Shown piece by piece: positions 57,193 to 64,000 of a stretch of DNA of 64,000 bases. Position numbers and translations under genes: made by a program. How positions within the stretch are numbered: the stretch's first letter is position 1; the number at the start of each line of letters is the position of its first letter. The stretch comes from Morella rubra (lineage: Eukaryota > Streptophyta > Magnoliopsida > Fagales > Myricaceae), in assembly GCA_003952965.2 (NCBI GenBank), contig CM025850.1, positions 788,378-852,377 on the forward strand. The letters run 5' to 3'. The notes beneath the pieces are model-generated. The model did no database searches. It was given only the letters and a program-made list of their open reading frames with translations, and was not told the DNA's origin.

Positions 57193-57559
57193 TTTGATTA
57201 GATGTCAACTACTAAAAATCAGAGCTACTACAGATGAAGTAAGAAACCGACCGAATACTGACTGCTTGCTTCTAGCTATATATACCTCTTTCTTCTTTGC
57301 TGCTTTCTTTCCATTGTTGTTTTCTTCGTTTGGCTTATATCTTGTTGTCTCTCTTTTTGGTTTGGCTTCTGTCTCACTTTGCGAAGTTCAAAATCCGAAC
57401 TTCTTTTATTTGTTTGTCATATTCTTCGTTTCTCACCATTAAAATACTAAAAACATTTTCTTGATGTTGTGATCTGTCACGTCTTTTCAAACGTCCTCCA
57501 AGAACAAATATTTCATGCGTAAAAGGTTTTAGCCACTTTAATTTAACTCGTTGCAAATA

Positions 57560-58080
57560 GTAAGTTATACGGGCGGAAATATTTCATTCATGCGTTTAAT
57601 CTTTTTTCAAATAATCATGACACTATTTTAATGAAATCATAAAGGTTACCGCTGAAAACTTCCAATAGAACGGCTAGCAAAAGTTCAGAGTGCTTTAAGC
57701 CATAAATGTGGAGGCAGGGTCCTTTGTTGGTGATCATAACGGTTCACGAAAAACCGAGCAAACTCGCTGGACGAGAGCCAATTAGAGGTCCACGAAAAAG
57801 GAGCAAGCACATGTTTTTTAAACTGATTGAAAAAAATAATTTTTGTTTTTAAACTACTGTTCTAACATATATGCTATACGTTTAAGATTGAAGGAAAGCT
57901 AAATAGAAAATGTTAGAATTTGAAGCAAACCGCCACAATTTGTTTTGTTCTCTATTTTCATGAATTTGACTCTCTTCCATTATGTGGTGTGGTGGAGATG
58001 GCCATCCAAATATTCTGAAATCTGTATGTGTATTATAGGAAAATAGAGATCATTGCTGAAATATATACGGTTGATGTAAC
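57560..58080 (+). repeat. Duplicated CYP82 flank and intron pieces
   Basis: 57566-57800 matches 50636-50880 (3' flank of copy C). 57850-58080 matches 25900-26160 in the copy A intron. So a 3' flank here is joined directly to intron sequence of a further, lost CYP82 unit. Confidence 0.75.
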
Positions 58081-58449
58081 TAATTAACACAATCGCGTTA
58101 TGATGCAGGAATTTTTCATGCATCTATTAATTTGTGACTCAAGGAGAGAATTATTGAAATAGATAAATTCTCTTGTTCGAGGGAGTGAGATTTGAGTGTG
58201 GGTGTATTGGGGCTTGAGTGTATTGCAGTGATTTTTTTCCGCTCTTTACATATTCTTGTGATGATTTTTAGATTAGTGGATTTTTCTTCTCATTTCTATC
58301 TGTGAATGTTGTTTTTTTTTTTTTTCGTTATTTACAGTGATCGTGTGCTCAATTACACAAGTAGTACAAGAAAGGGATGATCATGAGATGTTTATACCGT
58401 GATAGTTTGTAAAAGATGTTTAGTTTTTTTGGATAAGTTCGGTATAATT
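58081..58449. other. No gene recognised
   Basis: T-rich spacer between two CYP82-related pieces. No coding signal. Confidence 0.4.
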
Positions 58450-58620
58450 GTTTTCAACAACTTTTTGAGTGCGTGATGAGAACACTAGACATATGGCAAA
58501 CTACGAGCTGACAGTTATGGCTTGCATGACTCGATTGATACCTCGGTAATAAATGATCAGAGATTCCAAAAACTTCAGAATATTGTTGGAAATGACTGGG
58601 TAATATTGTTTGATCAAGCA
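58450..58620 (+). repeat. CYP82 3' flank copy
   Basis: Matches 27360-27560 downstream of copy A (ACATATGGCAAACTA, ACTCGATTGATACCTC, TTCCAAAA-CTT-AGAATATTG). It marks the 3' side of a lost unit in the same orientation. Confidence 0.7.
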
Positions 58621-58888
58621 TTGTCTAACCATATATGACCCTACATTGTAAGTGTCCAGTGACTGATGAGCTGATGATTCAAGAGCTTGCATTATCTCTA
58701 TAATTGTCTTTTATAAAAAGATTTAAAATAAGTTACTAGTTTTTGTACAAAATAAAATTCCTACTTATATTTTCAAATTCTTAAAATATTGAATATGAAA
58801 TATTTTTAACTTTGTATAAAAAATTTCAACAAAACTCAAATTTTTCTTTTTTTTACAACCAAATCTCAAAATTTTTACACAAATTCTA

Positions 58889-59111
58889 AATCAAATTTGT
58901 ATAATTTGCGTAATTTCTCATTAAGCTTAACGAAAACACTATTACAGCTTATATAGAGCCTCAGCTCGTATATACAATTATATCAGAAAAGTAAAACTAG
59001 TCTACTTTTACAGCTGTACAAATACACGTGTACAAACTAACTCGAGTCTTCTACACACTCCGTTATTTGCCTTGTGACTGCAGCTTGCTTCAGTTCAGAC
59101 TTCTCTTCACA
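58889..59111 (-). repeat. 3' LTR of copia-B
   Basis: Starts TGTGAAGAG on the minus strand. It differs from 63621-63843 by one base (ATAATTTG here, ATACTTTG there). The RNase H frame continues into it and stops at 59037. Confidence 0.95.
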
Positions 59112-60569
59112 TTCCCCCTCAAGATGGACAACACCATAAATGTTCAAAATACCCATCTTGCTAACTAAGACACTGAACTGCTGATATCCCAAAGCTTTTG
59201 TAAAGATGTCTGCAAGTTGCATTTCAGTTTTCACATGCAAAGTTTTAATAACACCAGCTTGTAATTTTTCTCTCACAATATGGCAATCTATCTCTATATG
59301 CTTTGTTCTCTCATGGAACACCGGATTTGAAGCAATATGCAATGCCGCTTGGTTATCACAAATCAATAGAGCAGATCTATCATGAGATATGTTCAAATCC
59401 TTAAGCAATCTAATCAACCATACAATCTCGCATACAGTAGAAGCCATCGATCGATATTCAGCTTCGGCTGAAGATCTAGAAACAGTTGATTGTTTCTTTG
59501 ATCTCCACGAAATTAATGAGTCTCCAATTAGGAATATACAAAACCCTGTTACTGACTTTCGGCTATCAATGCACCCTGCCCAATCTGAGTCTGAAAATGC
59601 TTTCAGATGTATTTCGGATGTAGCAGATAACATAATTCCTTGGCCTGGTGTTCCCTTTATATATTGCAACAACCTAGTAGCAGCCTTGAAATGTGTGTCA
59701 CGAGGCTTTTCCATAAATTGGCTTAAAGACTGCACAGTGTAGGCAATATCAGGTCTCGTTATTGTCAAATATATGAGTCTACCAATTAACCTTCTATAAA
59801 CTGAAGGATCCTCTAGTAATACCCCATCCGAAGCACTCAACTTGACATTCTGTTGCATTGGAAATTTCGATATTCTGCTGCCTAACATGCCACTATCCTC
59901 TAGAATCTCAAGGGCATACTTTCGTTGACATAAAGTAATGCCTGCAGCAGATCTTGCAATTTCTATCCCCAAGAAATACTTAAGTGCACCCAAATCCTTC
60001 AACTCAAACTTGTTGTCCAAAAATACTTTCAAAGTAGCAACAGCTTGAGGATCATTTGATGCAATTAATATGTCATCGACATAGACGATTAAGGTAATAA
60101 AAGACTGTCCAGCAAGTTGTGTGAATAAGGAATAGTCAGAAGTTGATTGAACAAACCCTTGAGCTATTAGAGTGCTAGAAAATTTGCTAAACCACTGCCA
60201 TGAAGCTTGCTTGAGTCCATACAATGACTTAAGCAACTTACAAACACGTTGATCCTCTCCCTGTTTAGCAAATCCGGGCGGCAAACTCATGTAAACTTCT
60301 TCATGCAAGTCACCATGAAGAAAAGCATTGTTGACATCAAGTTGAGTCAAATGCCAATTATGGACAGCTGCCAAAGCAAGGACAGTACGCACAGTGACCA
60401 TCTTAGCCACAGGAGAAAATGTTTCATAATAATCAAAACCCTCACGCTGAGTATAACCCTTGGCAACTAAGCGTGCCTTATAACGCTCAAGAGAACCATC
60501 AGCTCTAAGTTTCACCTTATACACCCATTTACATCCAATGGGAGATTTTCCAGCAGGTAAAGTAGTAAG
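59037..60569 (-). pseudogene. copia-B reverse transcriptase and RNase H
   Basis: Follows the stop at 60570 in the same frame. From the first methionine (60524) 495 residues: [53 protein letters not shown], the catalytic [10 protein letters not shown] (about residue 147), [39 protein letters not shown], and RNase [21 protein letters not shown] ending [10 protein letters not shown]. All the catalytic aspartates I can locate are present. Together these enzymes copy the element's RNA into DNA. Confidence 0.93.
59112..59122 (-). other. Polypurine tract of copia-B
   Basis: Minus strand TTGAGGGGGAA directly upstream of the 3' LTR. Confidence 0.9.
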
Positions 60570-63239
60570 CTACCAAGCATGATTGGCCTCGAGAGCAGAA
60601 ATCTCTGCAGCCATAGCCTCACGCCAATGGAGATGTTGGACAGCCTCATGAAAAGAAGTAGGTTCTTGGAGAGTGGAGAGACAAAGAGAAAATACCCGAT
60701 GAGGTGAAGAAATGTTAGAATAAGAAAGGGAGTTTTGCAACAAATGAGGAGTACCTGAATGGACAGCACCAACATAAGAAGAGGATGAGGAAGGGTATGG
60801 AGAAAGTAGCCTGCAATGATAGTCACGTAAATAACTAGGAATGGTTTGGTTCCTAGTGGACCGATGAAGAGGAATGGAAGGTGGAGAAGCAATGGAAGGA
60901 ATAGAAGAGGTAGAGGGAGGTGACATGGCTGATGGTAAAACATGTGAAACAGGTTCAGGAGGAATAGAATGAAGAGAGGACGAATCTGGTATGATATGAG
61001 GAAGGACAGATGAAGTATCAATAGATGGTGAAGAAATATTCGCAAAAGGGAACGTATGAGGAGCTGAAGAAAGCAAAGTTTTATCATGAAAGGGAAAGAG
61101 ATTTTCATGAAAAACTACACTTCGAGAAACAAATATGGTCTTTGTGTCTAGATCAAACAATCGGTAACCTTTTGTACCAAAAGGATAACCAATGAAGATG
61201 CACTTACGCGCCCGAGAAGAAAATTTATGTTTATGACTAGAAAGTGTGGAAGCATAACAAAGACAACCGAAAACACGAAGATGTTGGTAAGAAGGAGATT
61301 GGCCATAGAGCAGAGCATAGGGAGATTGATTATTTAAGAGTGGAGTAGGAAGCCTATTGATGATATAAGCTGCAGTAAGGATACAATCACCCCAGAAAGT
61401 TAAAGGGACGTTGGATTGGAACCTAAGAGCTCTAGCGATGTTAAGAAGATGCTGATGTTTTCGTTCAGCTCGACCATTTTGCTGAGGGGTTTCTACACAA
61501 GTAGTTTGATGTATTGTACCAACACTAGCATAGAATTCAGGCATTATAAATTCTAAACCATTGTCAGTTCTAATACATTTAACAGTGGTCTGAAACTGAG
61601 TTTGAACTAATGTGAAAAAGGACTTGAGTAATGATCTAGCTTCAGATTTGAGTTTCATAAGGAAAACCCAAAGACTACGTGTAGAATCATCAACTATGGT
61701 AAGGAAATATCGATGACCCAAGGCTGTAGGAATGGAAAAAGGACCCCATATGTCTGAATGTATGAGATCAAAAGGCTTAGAAGCAATATTTGTACTATTA
61801 TTGAAAGGTAAATGCCTTTGTTTAGCTAAAGGACAAGTAGTACAATGAAATGAAGGAGAACATGTAATAGAAGAATCTAGTTTATGCAAAACTGAGATTC
61901 GGGAATCAGATACATGTCCTAGTCTATAATGCCAAAGATCAAAGTAAGTAGATGAAGCTGAAGCAACAAACGACTTAGGTACAGAAACTTCCATAGTATT
62001 TTGCTGCAACACATAGAGACCATTTTGCTCTTTACCCAGCCCAATCCTCCTCCAAGTGGTAAGGTCCTGAATCAAGCAATGATCAGACAAGAAAATGAGA
62101 CAACATTGAAGGTCATTTGTCAATTTACTGGCATAAATTAGATTGAAATGAAAGCTAGGAACACAGAGGACGTTTTTAAGGACTAATGTAGGAGATAGAG
62201 AAACTGTTCCGGTAAAAGAAACCACAGCTGATTGACCATCAGGGAGTTTTACTGTTGAGTCACAAGGAAGTATATCTGAAGAAAACAAACTGATTGAATT
62301 GACCATATGATCAGATGCACCCGTATCAATGATCCAAAGTGCAGAGGTATTAGGAAGAGATGAAGACAAAGCGGTGAAAGGTTGTTTACCTGCCATGGTG
62401 TGATTATGCACTAGATTGGCAGAGGAACTAGCAGATCCATCACATAAGGTTGGCTGAGAATTAATCAGCGAAAGAATCTGCTGACACTGTTCAGGAGTAA
62501 AAGGCATTGCTGTAGAGGTTGAATTAGGAACATGAGGAATTGATTCAAACAATGAATCTGCAAAATTCGAAGGATTAGAACCAGTGACATTAGCAGCTAA
62601 AGGAGGTCTGGTTTTAGCACGATAACTAGGGGGATAACTGATCAACTTGTAGCACTTGTCAACCGTGTGACCAAGATTGCCACAGTGACTGCATTGTGGT
62701 CGTTCTTTAGCTCGGGGATTGAATTGTCGATGAGTACCAGCAGCTGGTTGCCGACTTATCAAGGCAATGGAATCAACAGTAGGAGTTGGAACCAAATGAA
62801 TGCCTCTTTGTCGTTCTTCTTGAAGTATCAAGGAAAAGACCTTGTTGATAGGAGGTAGTGGAATAGACAACAATATCTGAGCACGAACTTCAGCAAAAGA
62901 ATCATTCAATCCCATCAAAAATTGCATGACATACTCAGACTGTTGTGCTTCAGCAACTAAGCGTAATGCTCCACATCGACATCCACAAGAGCAGGTAGGA
63001 AGTGGCTTACAAGTGTCCAATTCATCCCAAATTCCCTTGAGCATAGTGAAGTATGCACTTACAGAATCAGTGCCTTGAGTAAGATATGCAATCTGCTTCT
63101 GTAGTTGGAATATACGTGGTCCGTTTGCTTGGGAAAAGCGATCACGTATATCAGCCCACACATCTTTAGCATCTGAGATATACATCACACTTGCAGCTAT
63201 TTCTTTGGACACAGCATTGAGGAGCCAAGAGAAGATCAT
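60570..63239 (-). pseudogene. copia-B gag, protease and integrase
   Basis: An 889-residue frame from MIFSWLLNAVSKEIAASV: gag UBN2 region; zinc knuckle CSHCGNLGHTVDKC (about residue 185); protease WIIDTGASDHM (about 303); HYRLGHVSDSRI; integrase HSDIWGP, IRTDNGLEF and QNGRAERKHQHLL (about 490-590); then a Ser/Pro-rich linker. It ends at TAG (60570-60572) in the phrase EANHAW[12 protein letters not shown]; one C-to-T change of a CAG codon would explain it. On the N-terminal side the same frame is cut by TGA at 63249-63251. Confidence 0.93.
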
Positions 63240-63537
63240 GTTATTGCATCAAGACCATGCACTGAACAGAGGATTTGTAACCTGAGGAAGCGGAAGAGAT
63301 CCAATCGATAAATCCTAGCTTGTTCTTGGCTTCAAGTGCAATTAGCATGGATCGGTTCCATGTATGATAATTCTCACCAGATATCAACAATGGCTGAGAA
63401 ACTAGATTAGATCCAGGACTCTCACCGAAATGGAGAAAGTAGGGATTAGAAGGATGATCATCCTTTGAAGAATCTCCAGTAGGATTATCAGTAGGATTAC
63501 GATTACTGATAGGATTACTGGTTTCCGGAGTTGCCAT
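63240..63537 (-). pseudogene. copia-B gag N-terminus
   Basis: Starts MATPETSNPISNRNPT at 63537, 71 bp after the primer-binding site. SQPLLISGENYHTWNRSMLI is the usual N-terminal block of this copia group. One extra T near 63300 shifts the frame after LGFID. In the shifted frame the sequence continues through a PLFSAWS-stop-CNNMIF junction, where TGA (63249-63251) probably replaces an arginine CGA codon. Confidence 0.9.
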
Positions 63538-63607
63538 CGCAACAGAGTGTTGTAATGGAAAAGCAGTATATGAGTGTTTGGTAGGCTAGAAAGTGTTTAG
63601 GAAAGTT

Positions 63608-63620
63608 GGCTCTGATACCA
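63608..63620 (-). other. Primer-binding site of copia-B
   Basis: Minus strand TGGTATCAGAGCC, the standard initiator-methionine-tRNA complement, directly after the 5' LTR. Confidence 0.95.
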
Positions 63621-63843
63621 AATCAAATTTGTATACTTTGCGTAATTTCTCATTAAGCTTAACGAAAACACTATTACAGCTTATATAGAGCCTCAGCTCG
63701 TATATACAATTATATCAGAAAAGTAAAACTAGTCTACTTTTACAGCTGTACAAATACACGTGTACAAACTAACTCGAGTCTTCTACACACTCCGTTATTT
63801 GCCTTGTGACTGCAGCTTGCTTCAGTTCAGACTTCTCTTCACA
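63621..63843 (-). repeat. 5' LTR of copia-B
   Basis: 223 bp, matched at 58889-59111. A TATATAAGC-type promoter motif is visible on the minus strand near 63680-63690. TTCTA follows at 63844-63848. Confidence 0.95.
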
Positions 63844-63848
63844 TTCTA

Positions 63849-64000
63849 ACACCTTGTTCACGCTAAGGTAAATGAAAACAGCGTATTACATTCTCACATG
63901 TCACAAATTCACTCCCATAATCTCAGGATTAAGAAATCAACATTACAAAGACGAATGCACTAGCATACACAAATAGTCACCGTTCCATGATTCACTAATT
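63849..64000. other. Right edge, no gene recognised
   Basis: The last 150 bp hold no recognisable feature. Confidence 0.5.

Larger units (their letters stand above)
58889..63843 (-). mobile_element. Ty1/copia LTR retrotransposon, copia-B (very young)
   Basis: A 4955-bp complete element on the minus strand. The two 223-bp LTRs (58889-59111, 63621-63843) differ at one position that I can see. The 5-bp TTCTA flanks both ends (58884-58888, 63844-63848). Primer-binding site, gag, protease, integrase, reverse transcriptase, RNase H and polypurine tract are all present in copia order. The coding frame has one frameshift and two stop codons. It belongs to the RE1-like group of plant copia elements, a different family from copia-A. 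Confidence 0.96.

Noticed and set aside
59389-59742. Plus-strand open frame opposite copia-B RNase H
   Set aside because: Shadow of the RNase H coding sequence, without homology of its own.
60512-61108. A 198-codon minus-strand frame overlapping the copia-B integrase, very rich in Leu and Phe
   Set aside because: It is an alternative frame of the integrase-to-RT linker. The other frame carries the copia motifs.

Overview
This window is nuclear DNA from a flowering plant, most likely a eudicot. The evidence is plant-type Ty1/copia and Ty3/gypsy retrotransposons, CACTA, hAT-like and Mutator-like DNA elements, LINE-1 pieces, GT-AG introns, an R2R3-MYB fragment and a cluster of CYP82-type cytochrome P450 sequences. 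I found no complete, intact host gene. Most of the window is mobile DNA or broken copies of genes.

Layout. 0.06-5.7 kb: a minus-strand Ty1/copia element (copia-A) with near-identical LTRs and a 5-bp target duplication; its reverse-transcriptase part (0.66-2.85 kb) is strangely scrambled. 6.0-6.9 kb: the 3' part of a minus-strand MYB gene whose R2 repeat dissolves into unreadable sequence. 7-15.3 kb: sequence with almost no recognisable content, only distorted traces of a repeat and of LINE-1. 15.3-19.6 kb: a 0.4-kb inverted repeat carrying the C-terminal exon of an unidentified protein, plus short exons of one or two unidentified genes.

20-58.7 kb: a decayed CYP82 array. Copy A (20.1-27.2 kb) lacks its N-terminus but has an intact exon 2. 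A 3' fragment sits tail-to-tail with it (28.45-28.63 kb). Copy B (29.8-30.2 kb) is a 3' fragment. Copy C has exon 1 at 32.56-33.50 kb and exon 2 at 50.17-50.63 kb; its single intron has grown to about 16.7 kb, chiefly through two CACTA transposons (33.97-38.54 and 41.19-49.81 kb) and one hAT-like element. Copy D (56.35-57.19 kb) is an exon 2 broken by a 208-bp MITE. Further pieces of intron and 3' flank show more lost units. Comparing the copies gives empty sites for some insertions.

58.9-63.8 kb: a second copia element (copia-B), very young (one difference seen between its 223-bp LTRs), with a gag-pol frame interrupted by one frameshift and two stop codons.

The host-gene story is tandem P450 duplication followed by decay under transposon load. 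The most interesting signals are: two CACTA elements that carry related transposase-accessory genes but different dense palindromic repeat families (GATCGATC-type and TCCGGA-type); a P450 inverted repeat able to form a long hairpin RNA; a pair of foldback elements with exact 9-bp target duplications; and sharp-edged zones of scrambled sequence that look more like assembly error than evolution. I saw no clear sign of a wholly new biological system.
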